Below are positions 1 through 8,351 of a stretch of 60,811 nucleotides of DNA, piece by piece. Made by a program: the position numbers and the translations under genes. Position 1 is the first letter of the stretch, and each line of letters starts with the position of its first letter. The stretch covers positions 1 through 60,811 of the forward strand of contig JAAYOE010000041.1 in NCBI GenBank assembly GCA_012520455.1, given 5' to 3'. Under the pieces are notes generated by a model, which did not search any database, was not told the origin of the DNA, and saw only the letters and a list, made by a program, of their open reading frames with translations. The DNA comes from Tissierellia bacterium (GTDB lineage: Bacteria; Bacillota; Clostridia; Tissierellales; Sedimentibacteraceae).

Positions 1-772
1 AGGACATGTAAAAGAAAACAGAAGCGGCAATATACAAGTAAACTTTCCTTATATCAAGAACATTCTCCTTCAGTTCTTTTTTACTAATGGTTTTTTTATC
101 ATTCAACATCTTGTGGAAAAAGGCTTCCTCAGGCAGAATTTTGTTTTTTTCGGCTAAAGAATACAATCCTTCTATATCTATCAGGTTTATTTCGAACTTA
201 TCCTTGAGATTTTCGATAAGCTTTTCTGCATCTTGGCTTATACCGCAGGCAGCAACCAAGAAACCCTTCCTGATACCGCTGTTTCCCATAAAAGTCAAAA
301 GGCTTCTCACATCAATTTTTTCGATTTCCGTCCCGTCAAAAAGCTTAAATATCTTTATGCAGCTTATGTAGCCTTCTTTTTCAGCCAAGTACAAAGACCT
401 TCCCTTTTTTATTATATTCTTGTAGCCTTCCTTGTTAAAAAACAGTCTTATCAGTAATTCAAAATCACTTGGCTGCATTTCCTCGATTTTGGATGAGAAA
501 TATTCCTGCTTGACCTTTTTTAAGAGGAGTTCTCTGCCCTTTTCGTTCTTTTTTTCAACCTTTATTTTATTTACCAAGGTTATTACGGAGAATACCAAAG
601 ATCCTGTCAAGAGAGACAGGATGAGGTCCAGGTATGTCAGATAGGTCAAGATGAGAACAGCAAGGCTTATGAGTACTTTAAACAGCATCAAATCTATTCT
701 GTAGCTCAGATAATTCTTATTTACCAATGCTTCTTTAACATAAATTCTTTTTATTTTATTATCCTTAATCAT
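1..772 (-). CDS. Membrane protein with degenerate Mrr-type restriction-endonuclease-like domain (3' end cut by window)
   Basis: An open frame runs from an ATG at 772 off the left edge, about 257 codons with no stop. Seen: two hydrophobic segments near residues 28-65, then a charged linker, then a stretch with the shape of an Mrr_cat domain (a DFELLIRLFF helix, an ISCIKIFK strand where active Mrr has the catalytic QxK, and an INLIDIEGLYSL ending), then the start of another hydrophobic segment (VYLYIAASVFF). The acidic residue expected before the ExK/QxK strand is not evident, so cleavage activity is doubtful. Membrane-bound Mrr-like proteins are common in Clostridia and mostly uncharacterised. 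The SD GGGGTG lies 5 bases before the ATG, inside a hairpin. Domain assignment is from motif shape only. Confidence 0.65.
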   Translation of the reverse strand, partial: MIKDNKIKRIYVKEALVNKNYLSYRIDLMLFKVLISLAVLILTYLTYLDLILSLLTGSLVFSVITLVNKIKVEKKNEKGRELLLKKVKQEYFSSKIEEMQPSDFELLIRLFFNKEGYKNIIKKGRSLYLAEKEGYISCIKIFKLFDGTEIEKIDVRSLLTFMGNSGIRKGFLVAACGISQDAEKLIENLKDKFEINLIDIEGLYSLAEKNKILPEEAFFHKMLNDKKTISKKELKENVLDIRKVYLYIAASVFFYMS

Positions 773-777
773 AAAAT

Positions 778-809
778 CACCCCAATGGAATTATTTCCAA
801 TTTGGGGTG
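778..809 (-). promoter_or_regulatory. Hairpin that contains the Shine-Dalgarno of the membrane gene
   Basis: An inverted repeat with 8-base outer arms (CACCCCAA / TTGGGGTG) and 5-base inner arms (TGGAA / TTCCA). Read on the minus strand, the 3' arm includes the GGGGTG ribosome site of the gene starting at 772. It could hide that site or act as a weak terminator or attenuator after the 57-aa gene. On the plus strand it is followed only by TTTTA. The structure is seen; its function is inferred. Confidence 0.45.
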
Positions 810-848
810 TTTTATACCAAAGGTGTGTCCTTTATAAATCGGAGACGG

Positions 849-1022
849 CTACACCCGGTTTACCGCCTCTTCAAGCCTATCCAAATGCTTTATCGGAAAA
901 TATGCCAAAAGCTCCTTAAACTGTTCTACGGTCAGGCCCCGGCTTGTGGTATATATCCTTATTTTCTCCTCCAAGTCTGCATTTATAAACTTTTCTTTGA
1001 TTTCTTCAAACTTCTTATCCAT
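849..1022 (-). CDS. Small conserved-looking protein, 57 aa, unknown function
   Basis: The start is placed at the ATG at 1022, preceded by AAAGAAAGGAAAG on the minus strand. An in-frame start 24 codons upstream has no ribosome site and a poorly coding N-terminus. The 57 residues are charged and predicted helical (EEIKEKF, LEEKIRIYTTSRGL, VEQFKELLAYFP, LDRLEEAV), with no Cys, no signal peptide and no membrane segment. I do not recognise a named family. It lies 76 bases upstream of the Mrr-like membrane gene on the same strand and may share its transcript. Confidence 0.6.
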   Translation of the reverse strand: MDKKFEEIKEKFINADLEEKIRIYTTSRGLTVEQFKELLAYFPIKHLDRLEEAVNRV

Positions 1023-1184
1023 GGTCTTTCCTTTCTTTAATTGATGTCTTTTGATTATTATTGCATATTTATATGAATCTATTAAAGAAATCAAAATATA
1101 AATTGATTATTTTAACGGCATATAGTAAAATTCCTTGTAGCAATACCTTTTTTTGCTAATATAATCCGAAGGGAGTGTTGTCTT

Positions 1185-1247
1185 ATGATTTATTATAATA
1201 AAAAATTATATGCACCGACGGAGGTAAGCCTCCGATAATTATTATAA
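1185..1247 (+). promoter_or_regulatory. Structured leader with 17-codon ORF before the rsgA fragment
   Basis: Three nested arms can pair: TTATAAT 1193-1199 with 1241-1247, AATTAT 1204-1209 with 1235-1240, and CGGAGG 1219-1224 with CCTCCG 1229-1234 around a TAAG loop. The structure ends directly at an AGGAGG ribosome site (1247-1252). A 17-codon ORF (1185-1238, with AGGGAG upstream) covers most of the hairpin, so translating it would open the structure. The inner arm resembles a decoy SD. A TATAAT at 1160-1165 could be the -10 box. Pairing is seen; the regulatory role is inferred. Confidence 0.4.
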
Positions 1248-1257
1248 GGAGGACAGA

Positions 1258-1402
1258 TTGGGTAAAATTGATATGAAAGATTACGGACTCAGTGAAAGAT
1301 TCATTACTGAGTCAAAATTGTACGATTTAAGCATCGGGAGAATAGTTTCACAAGATAAAGGTTCATATAGGCTGGTAACGGAAAATGGAAGAATAAGTAC
1401 AA
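1258..1402 (+). pseudogene. N-terminal fragment of ribosome-biogenesis GTPase RsgA family
   Basis: A TTG start at 1258 follows AGGAGG at 5 bases spacing, so expression signals are intact. The first ~48 residues (GKIDMKDYGLSERF, IGRIVSQDKGSYRLVTENG) match the N-terminal OB-fold region of clostridial RsgA proteins as I know them. The match stops near 1402, where a 30-base palindromic terminator begins; the frame then runs through the hairpin into DNA antisense to the next gene and stops at 1470. A real RsgA is about 290 aa with a permuted GTPase domain and a zinc site, all absent here. It is likely a decayed or truncated copy, with the functional gene elsewhere. Confidence 0.6.
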
Positions 1403-1404
1403 AT

Positions 1405-1434
1405 AATAAAAACCACGAATTCGTGGTTTTTATT
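1405..1434. terminator. Bidirectional terminator, perfect 30-base palindrome
   Basis: A perfect inverted repeat centred on GAATTC with AACCACG/CGTGGTT arms, flanked by A- and T-runs on both sides, so it can end transcription in both directions. The TAA stop of the last radical SAM gene (1430-1432) lies inside it, and it cuts the rsgA-like fragment. Confidence 0.85.
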
Positions 1435-2788
1435 CATTCATCAAGGCCCTGTACTTTTTTACCGCCTTAAGGGACCCCTTTAATATTCTGTAAATATTCT
1501 TTATCCCGTACTTCTTAATCATTTCCGTATTCTTATTGATAAAAATATTCACATATAGGTTTGTTTTCAATAATTCGTAATAGTATTCCTTCAAGCTTAT
1601 CTTCGAAGGTTTTACCATCACCTGGCCAAAGCTCCATCTTTCGTAATCCTCCCTGGCGTACAAAAGTCTGTCTTCAAAAACTTTAAACATAGGCAGGTTG
1701 GGAAAGGGGGTAAGGGGGCTTATGGTGGTTATTTGAGGTTTCAGTTTTTTAATATATTTTCTGAGAGAGTCAAAGTCTTTTTTATCCCAGTCCGGATGAG
1801 CCATAAAGGAGGCCCAGACATCAATCTTGTATTTTCTCAATATTTGAGCAGCCCTTATATTATCATCTGCCGAGGAGCTTTTATGATAAGCTGACAATTC
1901 ATCATCCTTAAATGTTTCATATCCTACAAGGAGGGCTTTCAGGCCGATTTCACGCAAGAGCTTTAAATACTTTTCATATTGGATGACACCTTCGACAGAC
2001 CCGTACATGATGTAGTTCTTTTTTAAATTAAGCTCTTTGACAAGAGTGATAAAACTTATGAGTTTTTCTTCACTGCACAAAAAATCATTGTCGATGAACA
2101 TTATGGTTGGTTCTTTAATATTTCTTAAATCATTTTCGGTAAGTTCAAGATTTATAAGTTTTTCTTTTGACCCTTCAATCCTCCACCTCAGGCAAAAATC
2201 GCATACCTTTTGGCATCCTGTGCCAAACTCCATGATTGCAGCCGGCTTGTAACCAAAATAGGAATAATCCTGCCTGTATTTTTCGGTAGACATCCTGTCA
2301 GGCAGCATGTATTCATTTCTCCCTTTTTTGCCGGTGGATTTATATGATAGTTGCTTTGACCTGATTCCGTCCATTGACCCTGTCTCTCCTCCATTTATTG
2401 AAGCAAAGAAGGTCTTTAAGTTTGCCCTTGTTGTATATTCGAAAATATAATCCACATGATCATCATAAAAACCTTCCGGGTCCAAATAAGCCTGGGTCCC
2501 TCCCACAGCCGTTATGATGGCCGGACTCATTTCTTTCGCTTCCCTGCAAAGGTCCAAAACCTTGAAAACATCAATGCAGAGGGATGTTATTCCAACCACG
2601 TGGGGCATAAATTCATTTATTTTTACACTTAAGCTTTTTTGTTCAATCATCATATCGAATATTTCGACTTCATGGTCTTCCTTTAAGGTACCGTAAATCA
2701 TTTCCAAGCCCAAGGGCTCCGAAAACATGAAGTCGCTAAGCGTAATCGCCTGCTTAATTCTCGGCGGTCTTACCAAGAGTATTCTCAT
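1430..2788 (-). CDS. Cobalamin-binding-type radical SAM protein (last gene of seven-gene operon)
   Basis: A 452-aa protein. N-terminal Rossmann-like B12-binding-type domain (residues ~1-125, opening MRILLVRPPR, with a VGG turn near 95), then the radical SAM core with the CxxxCxxC iron-sulfur motif at C192, C196 and C199 (CQKVCDFC). The C-terminal ~70 residues are basic and amphipathic. The DxHxxG cobalamin ligand motif is absent, as in many class B radical SAM methylases and cyclases. It is paralogous to the 453-aa and 425-aa proteins of the same operon: all share an EPL(G/E)LE stretch near residue 25, a GG near residue 97 and a PDR motif ~30 residues before the cluster cysteines. Good SD (AGGAG). 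Substrate unknown. Confidence 0.85.
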   Translation of the reverse strand: MRILLVRPPRIKQAITLSDFMFSEPLGLEMIYGTLKEDHEVEIFDMMIEQKSLSVKINEFMPHVVGITSLCIDVFKVLDLCREAKEMSPAIITAVGGTQAYLDPEGFYDDHVDYIFEYTTRANLKTFFASINGGETGSMDGIRSKQLSYKSTGKKGRNEYMLPDRMSTEKYRQDYSYFGYKPAAIMEFGTGCQKVCDFCLRWRIEGSKEKLINLELTENDLRNIKEPTIMFIDNDFLCSEEKLISFITLVKELNLKKNYIMYGSVEGVIQYEKYLKLLREIGLKALLVGYETFKDDELSAYHKSSSADDNIRAAQILRKYKIDVWASFMAHPDWDKKDFDSLRKYIKKLKPQITTISPLTPFPNLPMFKVFEDRLLYAREDYERWSFGQVMVKPSKISLKEYYYELLKTNLYVNIFINKNTEMIKKYGIKNIYRILKGSLKAVKKYRALMNE

Positions 2789-2822
2789 TTTTTACTCCTA
2801 AATTATCATCATCCTGATTTTC

Positions 2823-4145
2823 TCAATATATATTTGGTGTAATACGATTTTTTACCTGATACCTGTAGAATAAATTAACAAGCAGATAAAATAAATACTT
2901 TCCGGGTTTTCTCATGAATTCCTTTCTGAATACATTCCTCTTTAAAATTGACCTCAAGGTGAACAAGGATTCATACAAGTCCCAATAGGCAGCTGTCAAC
3001 TCACCGGGGGTCATGTTTTTGGGCAGGTGGACTGCCTCCCTTCCGTCAAAGGAGTAAATATCTTCTCTGATAATCCTTCCTTCCTCTGCCATATCCTTAA
3101 AAAATTTGGTCCCGGGAATGGGTGTCAGTATATAAAACCTGGGTACTGTTATTTTATTGTCTTCGATAAAGAATTTTGTATCCCTTATGGATTGCAGGGT
3201 GTCTCCCTCTCCCCCTACAACCATTTCCGTTGAAACATCTATGCCGTAAGAGTGGATGTTTTTTATAAGGTCAGGATATTCATCGGGATTAGCCCAGGCC
3301 TTATTCATGCCTTTCAAGCTTTCCTTTGAAATGCTTTCGAGTCCGAAGCTTAAAGTTGTACACCCGCTGTCCGAAAGTTTTTTCAAAAGCTCATCATCCC
3401 GTCCTATACGGATATCACACTGGCTCATCCATTCCATTTTTAAACTTTTTATTTCCATCAATAGTTTGTCCAAATATTCCCTGTCCGAAAAAATATTGTC
3501 GTCCAAGAGAAGGAACTTTTTAAAGCCCAGGTCCTTTACCTGCTTAATATCCCTCACGACTTCTTTTAGCGGTTTTTTGATATAAGACCCCTTATAGAGG
3601 CAGGCAACGGAGCAAAAACTGCATGTGTTGGGACAGCCTCTTCCTGCCTGGACCGGCAGAAAATCCCCTATTTTTTTATTGACAATCAGATCAAAACGGG
3701 GCAAGGGAGTTGAAAAGAACCCCTTCTCCAAATTTTTTTCATATATTTTTTTAAGCTTTCCTTCTTCGTAATCCCTTATCAGGTCATGCCATACCAATTC
3801 AGCATCCCCCACAACAAGACTGTCACAGTGCTTCAAGGCCTCTTCTGCCATTATGCTTGCCATGTAACCGCCAAATATTACTGTCTTTCCCCTTTCACGG
3901 AATTCCCTGGCTATATCTATAGACCGGATGACCCCGTGTCCCATGGTGCTTATTCCGATTAATTCCGCATCCGTATCAAAAGGAATATCCTCGATTATTT
4001 CTAAAACAATTTCCGCATCCCAGCCTTCAGGCAGCATGGCTGCCAATAAAGGCATGGCCAGTCCCACAAAATACAATTTGTTTTTCTTGACAGGCTTATG
4101 ATTTTTGTCATAGGGGCTTGGCTGTATCAATAATATTTTTTTCAT
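2823..4145 (-). CDS. Cobalamin-binding-type radical SAM protein, divergent member
   Basis: A 440-aa protein. B12-binding-type N-terminal domain (opening MKKILLIQPS; IGISTMGHG near 63-71; FGGYMAS near 91-97), then a radical SAM core with C171, C175 and C178 (CPNTCSFC). A PIPGTKFF motif late in the core is typical of class B enzymes. The C-terminus is basic and hydrophobic (KYLFYLLVNLFYRYQV), suggesting membrane contact. It is the least similar of the four radical SAM proteins here: it lacks the EPLELE and PDR marks. AAGGAG lies 7 bases before the ATG. Its start overlaps the previous stop by one base, so translation is coupled. Product unknown. Confidence 0.85.
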   Translation of the reverse strand: MKKILLIQPSPYDKNHKPVKKNKLYFVGLAMPLLAAMLPEGWDAEIVLEIIEDIPFDTDAELIGISTMGHGVIRSIDIAREFRERGKTVIFGGYMASIMAEEALKHCDSLVVGDAELVWHDLIRDYEEGKLKKIYEKNLEKGFFSTPLPRFDLIVNKKIGDFLPVQAGRGCPNTCSFCSVACLYKGSYIKKPLKEVVRDIKQVKDLGFKKFLLLDDNIFSDREYLDKLLMEIKSLKMEWMSQCDIRIGRDDELLKKLSDSGCTTLSFGLESISKESLKGMNKAWANPDEYPDLIKNIHSYGIDVSTEMVVGGEGDTLQSIRDTKFFIEDNKITVPRFYILTPIPGTKFFKDMAEEGRIIREDIYSFDGREAVHLPKNMTPGELTAAYWDLYESLFTLRSILKRNVFRKEFMRKPGKYLFYLLVNLFYRYQVKNRITPNIY

Positions 4146-5506
4146 CAGGGTCTCCTTACTATCTTTTGTAAATACTGAAAGCTAATCAGGCTTGAACCCG
4201 CAAGCATTTTTAAATTTGCTTTCAAGCCGTATTTTTTGATTAAATATAATAAATGCTTAGGTCTCATGACCACCTTGTAATAGGCTTTTAAGATTTCCCA
4301 ATAAAAAGCCCTGATGCTCATATGTTCAGGCCTTAAAAGGACATGTGCCATATCCCATACCTGGAACCTCTGCCTTTCTGCCAGGATAGACCTTTTATAT
4401 TCATCAAATATATCTGTTCCCGGTAGGGGGGTTAGGGGCTGGAGATTGACAAATCTTACATTTAGCTTCCTAAGCCAGGCGACTAAGTGTTTAAAGTCTT
4501 CTTTCCTGAAATCCGGCGGAATAATCAGGGTTGCATACAGTTCTATATCTGATTCCCTGAGTATCTGTATGCATTTTTCATTTATTTCGGCCGTCGTCCC
4601 CTTCTTGTAGCCTTTTAAATCCCCCGGCCTTACGGATTCTATTCCGACTATTACAGCCTGGAGGCCAATGGTTTTTAAGTCTAAAATAATATCCTTGTTT
4701 TCTGCAATGAAATCAGCCCTCCCGTAAACCAAGAATTTCTTTTTTATCTTATTTGCTTTAAGTTCAGCAATGAAGTTTTTAAGCTTATTCCTGTCATACA
4801 GGAAGTCGTCATCCACTATATATACTTCCTCTTCCTCTATTGAAGCTAATTCTTTTATAATATCCTCTATTTCGCGGGTGAAATACTGGCCGGCCGTAAT
4901 TTCTCTGCAAAAGCAAAAGGAGCACTTGTAAGGACAGCCGAAAGATGTTTTTATCAAGGCGCAAGGGTTGTGAAACATGTAATAATATTTCTTTCTGTAC
5001 TTCTTCACCGAATTTCTGTCCGGATATTTGTAGTCAAAGGTGTTTTTCTTAAGGCCCTTATTGATTTCTTCTTTTATTTCTTCCGGGTCCTTCTTATTTA
5101 TCAAGCCCCTCAAGGTTAGATTAAAACCGTCTATTCCGTTTTTATCATAAACAAAGTCTATATATTCCGACCTGAAGTCCTCAGGAACAACCTCTGCGTG
5201 AACTCCCCCAACACCTGTCTTAACCCAAGGCATCATGGTCTTGGCCCTTTCCGCCATCTCTTTTATTATTCCCACATGGGTGATATAACCTGTAAATACG
5301 ATGAAATCGGGCTTCTTCTTGGACAGGATGTCTTCAAAGCTTTCTTTTTCAAGTATCATGTCCACAATTTCCGCTTCCGTTTCACTTTTGATATCATCAG
5401 GTATATTTGATATCAAGTATTCCAATTCCAAGGGCTCACAAATCATCACATGCTGCAGGCCTATGGTTTCTTTATGAGGTTTGGGCCTCACCAAAAGTAT
5501 TTTCAT
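4145..5506 (-). CDS. Cobalamin-binding-type radical SAM protein
   Basis: A 453-aa protein. N-terminal B12-type domain (MKILLVRPKP, EPLELEYL, VGGVH at 99-103), a PDR motif near 162, radical SAM cluster cysteines C191, C195 and C198 (CPYKCSFC) plus an extra Cys two residues later (FCR). The late-core motif QPLTPLPGT fits class B enzymes, and the C-terminal tail (WEILKAYYKVVMRPKHLLYLIKKYG in broad terms) is basic and aromatic, reminiscent of radical SAM enzymes that act on lipids such as hopanoid methylase HpnR. The lipid analogy is inference. It overlaps the methyltransferase stop by 4 bases. Confidence 0.85.
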   Translation of the reverse strand: MKILLVRPKPHKETIGLQHVMICEPLELEYLISNIPDDIKSETEAEIVDMILEKESFEDILSKKKPDFIVFTGYITHVGIIKEMAERAKTMMPWVKTGVGGVHAEVVPEDFRSEYIDFVYDKNGIDGFNLTLRGLINKKDPEEIKEEINKGLKKNTFDYKYPDRNSVKKYRKKYYYMFHNPCALIKTSFGCPYKCSFCFCREITAGQYFTREIEDIIKELASIEEEEVYIVDDDFLYDRNKLKNFIAELKANKIKKKFLVYGRADFIAENKDIILDLKTIGLQAVIVGIESVRPGDLKGYKKGTTAEINEKCIQILRESDIELYATLIIPPDFRKEDFKHLVAWLRKLNVRFVNLQPLTPLPGTDIFDEYKRSILAERQRFQVWDMAHVLLRPEHMSIRAFYWEILKAYYKVVMRPKHLLYLIKKYGLKANLKMLAGSSLISFQYLQKIVRRP

Positions 5507-6120
5507 GACTTCACCTTTATTAGTGTATATGCTCCTATTCGAGGCATAAAAAACTTCTTCCTGATTATTTCTAAATTCTCAACCTTGAAAAAGGGAGATA
5601 TGATTCTTCTGAATTCAATATCCGAGGGATAGTTTGCCCTGCCTGTGGTAAGCTTCACAAAGCCTAATATTAATTTGTCATAGAGGCTGTTGCCGCTGGC
5701 AAAGACTGCAAATATTCTTCCGTCAGGCTTAAGTATCCTGTACAGGTTTTTGAATACATCCCCCGGCTCCTTATAATAAGGAATTGAATGGGTGGATATT
5801 ATTATGTCGTATTCCTCATCCAAAACATTTAAATCTGATGCATCCATTAACAAGTGTTTGGCCGAAGGATTCCTCTCCTTTGAAATTTCAATCATTCTTT
5901 CGGAAAAATCAAGACCTGTAACATCAAGGTTCTTAAATTCCCTTGTCAGGTCCCTTATTAATTCCCCGGGACCGCACCCTAAGTCCAATACCCTTAATCC
6001 TTCTGTATTTTTGTATTTTGAAAGGGCTTTGATTATATATTCTCTTGTGGGTTTGAGGGAATACTTTTGCACCCACAACCTGTCGTATCTGCCTGCCCAA
6101 TAATCCCATATATTAAACAT
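5503..6120 (-). CDS. Class I SAM-dependent methyltransferase
   Basis: A 205-aa protein with a UbiE/Methyltransf_11-type Rossmann fold: motif I VLDLGCGPGELI (residues ~43-54), an acidic second strand (VTGLDFSERMIE) and the motif IV region EYDIIISTHSIPYY, then a LKPDGRIFAVF strand. The acceptor substrate cannot be read from the sequence. It lies between two radical SAM genes, 4 bases after one stop and overlapping the next start by 4 bases, so it very likely acts in the same pathway. GGAGCAGGTGAG precedes the ATG. Confidence 0.85.
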   Translation of the reverse strand: MFNIWDYWAGRYDRLWVQKYSLKPTREYIIKALSKYKNTEGLRVLDLGCGPGELIRDLTREFKNLDVTGLDFSERMIEISKERNPSAKHLLMDASDLNVLDEEYDIIISTHSIPYYKEPGDVFKNLYRILKPDGRIFAVFASGNSLYDKLILGFVKLTTGRANYPSDIEFRRIISPFFKVENLEIIRKKFFMPRIGAYTLIKVKS

Positions 6121-6124
6121 ATGC

Positions 6125-7402
6125 TCACCTGCTCCGATTAAATAGAAATCCTCTCACCCTTTTTGAACTTAGAAGCCTGATGTGGAGTCCGTAAAACAAG
6201 GCATAAAATATGAACTTCGGCAGTTTGGGTCTTAATACCAAATGCAAAAAATCATACCTTTCCGGTCTTTTATCTATCAGGAGATCTTCCTTTTCTTCAT
6301 AGAGCTTTGTCTTTTTTAGGGGAGTCATGATTGATAGGGTATACACATCTATTTTATTTGATTTAATAAACTTTCTCAAAGTATTGAAATCTTTCAGTCC
6401 GTAATCCGGCTGCACCATAAATAAGGCTGTCAGGTCAATATCGCTTTCTTTAAGCAAGGCTATAGCCAAGGGGTAGGATGCGGCGTCGGTTGTTTTTTTA
6501 TATTCCTTAAGCTCACTGTTTACGGTTGCCTCAAAGCCTGTGATAACCTCACGGATTCCCGCATTTCGGAGCTTCTTTAACAAGTCCCTTTCTCTGCATA
6601 TGAAATCTGCCCTTAAGTAACCTATAATATTTAAGGTGGAATCCCTCTTCTCCATTATATCTATAAATTTCAGAGCCTCATCCCGTGTAGAAAACAACAC
6701 ATCATCAACCACCCAGTAATAATCCGCATCTATGGTTTCCATTTCTTCTATCATTTTTTCGTAGTCGGCAGGTATGAAGTGGCCATTGTTAAGAAGCCGG
6801 CAGTAGCAAAAAGAGCACTTGTAGGGACAGCCCACAGATGACTTTACGAGGGCTACCTTTCTTTTATCAAGATACTTAAGCCTTGGCTTGGCTGCATAAA
6901 AAAAGTCCCTGTCCGGTTTGATGCCTTCATCCTCATAAATGCTTTCTTTTTTTCCTAAGTGCCAGCCCTCCTTAAGTTGCGAATCAACCCCATGGTTTAA
7001 AGGTATTTCATCATGGTTGACAATCTTTTCAATCAATATTTCAAAAGTTCTTAAGCTTGGCGAATGAAAGACGTAATCTATGGTATCGACCCTGAAATAT
7101 TCGGCATTTTCCTGCACATGAACTCCCCCTGCTATTATTTTCGCCCGGGGATATTTTTTCTTGTAAGCTGACGAAACCCTTATGATTTCATTTTCTGCCG
7201 TATTATAGCCTGTAAGCACTATAAGGTCAGGGGCAAGGCCTTCGGGGGGGCTAAAGCCGAACTTCCTGTCAAGGATATAGGCCTCAGCATTCATCTTATT
7301 CAATACTGCCTTCAAATAACATAATTCCAAAGGCTCAACCCTCACAGGGTCAAAAATTGAAAATGTAGTTTTAACTCTTACTTTTTCTAAAAATACTACC
7401 AT
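6125..7402 (-). CDS. Cobalamin-binding-type radical SAM protein (first of four)
   Basis: 425 aa from the ATG at 7402, chosen because AAGGA lies 8 bases upstream; longer in-frame starts would overlap the preceding gene by up to 50 bases. The N-terminal domain carries EPLELCYL and AGGVH (91-95), a PDR motif near 163, then C192, C196 and C199 (CPYKCSFC) with an extra CR after the motif. The C-terminus ends with a short hydrophobic/basic helix. It is a paralogue of the 453- and 452-aa proteins, with the three cluster cysteines at almost identical positions, so the operon probably grew by gene duplication. Substrate unknown. Confidence 0.85.
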   Translation of the reverse strand: MVVFLEKVRVKTTFSIFDPVRVEPLELCYLKAVLNKMNAEAYILDRKFGFSPPEGLAPDLIVLTGYNTAENEIIRVSSAYKKKYPRAKIIAGGVHVQENAEYFRVDTIDYVFHSPSLRTFEILIEKIVNHDEIPLNHGVDSQLKEGWHLGKKESIYEDEGIKPDRDFFYAAKPRLKYLDKRKVALVKSSVGCPYKCSFCYCRLLNNGHFIPADYEKMIEEMETIDADYYWVVDDVLFSTRDEALKFIDIMEKRDSTLNIIGYLRADFICRERDLLKKLRNAGIREVITGFEATVNSELKEYKKTTDAASYPLAIALLKESDIDLTALFMVQPDYGLKDFNTLRKFIKSNKIDVYTLSIMTPLKKTKLYEEKEDLLIDKRPERYDFLHLVLRPKLPKFIFYALFYGLHIRLLSSKRVRGFLFNRSR

Positions 7403-7406
7403 AGTC

Positions 7407-8351
7407 TCATTCCTTAAAAACATGATGACTTCTCTTGTAGGGTCTGTATGACACAAAGGAAACCAACTCTTGTATTATATAGTTTATGATATAATTGCTG
7501 TGATGAACATAAAGATACTTTTCAACTTCCCTGCATCCGATTTTCAGCTTGCTTTCTTCCGCTGTCTGGCCGAATTCTATTAAATTAACCTTCTTTGCGA
7601 TACCTGTTTCAACAATCTTCAAAAGCATGTTGTAATATAAATCGTATTTTTTTACATCGGCCTTGTTAAATCCTCCAAACATGAAGCAAAGGCGGCCGTC
7701 GAATTCCTTTAACTGTATGAAGCCCACAATCTCCCTTGTGTCCTTGTCAGTAAACTCATAAATTTCGGCTTCATACTCTTGGAAAAATTCAATCGGCAGG
7801 GTTTCCAAGGGGTTATCGGTTCTTTTCATTATGCTTAAATACAGCCTGTAATGGTCTTCATTGAAATCCCTGTTTCGAATTTTGTTGATTCTTAACTTAT
7901 TCCTGCATTTGAGGGCTTTGTTAATACGCCTTCTGTATGGACTCCTCAATTTGTTTAAATAATCATCAAAGTTTTCAAACCGGTTTCCAAACACAAAAGT
8001 AGACAAGGTCCTCCCGCCTTTAATGATTTCTTCATCGGCATTCAAAATTATTTTCAATCCCTTCCTTTTCTTTACGGCTTCAAGTACCTTGTTTAAATCT
8101 CCAAAGTAGCCCTTATGGGATAAGGACAGGGGAAGCCCTATAATCTGAGCCTTCACGGCTAAGGGGGGCAAATTTCTGAAATTAAAGAGATTTAGTTTTA
8201 TCTCATAGCTGATGATTAGATAGTCCTCCCCGGCTTCATAATACTGGTTGCAGGGATTTATTTTTTCAAGGAGGGACAACAATTCAATATATTCTTCATT
8301 TAATTCATATGTTTTTGCAAATTTAAGTTCATCGGCTCTGTAAATTATCAT
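7407..8351 (-). CDS. GNAT/FemAB-like acyltransferase-fold protein
   Basis: A 314-aa protein. The C-terminal half looks like the FemAB/BioF2-like (Acetyltransf_6) GNAT fold: HYRLYLSIMKRTDN, then GFIQLKEFDGRLCFMFGGFN, then a helix (YYNMLLKIVETGIAKK) and a FGQTAEESKLKIGC ending typical of family members that transfer acyl or aminoacyl groups. The N-terminal ~120 residues match nothing I know. There is no signal peptide, so it acts in the cytoplasm. The start overlaps the preceding stop (ATGA). Being second in the operon suggests it attaches or forms an acyl/amide group on the product of the radical SAM enzymes; this is inference. Confidence 0.65.
   Translation of the reverse strand: MIIYRADELKFAKTYELNEEYIELLSLLEKINPCNQYYEAGEDYLIISYEIKLNLFNFRNLPPLAVKAQIIGLPLSLSHKGYFGDLNKVLEAVKKRKGLKIILNADEEIIKGGRTLSTFVFGNRFENFDDYLNKLRSPYRRRINKALKCRNKLRINKIRNRDFNEDHYRLYLSIMKRTDNPLETLPIEFFQEYEAEIYEFTDKDTREIVGFIQLKEFDGRLCFMFGGFNKADVKKYDLYYNMLLKIVETGIAKKVNLIEFGQTAEESKLKIGCREVEKYLYVHHSNYIINYIIQELVSFVSYRPYKRSHHVFKE

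Noticed and set aside
1403-1470. The rsgA-like frame read as an intact 70-aa gene
   Set aside because: The last 22 codons run through a terminator hairpin and antisense to the radical SAM gene, so they are unlikely to be protein sequence.
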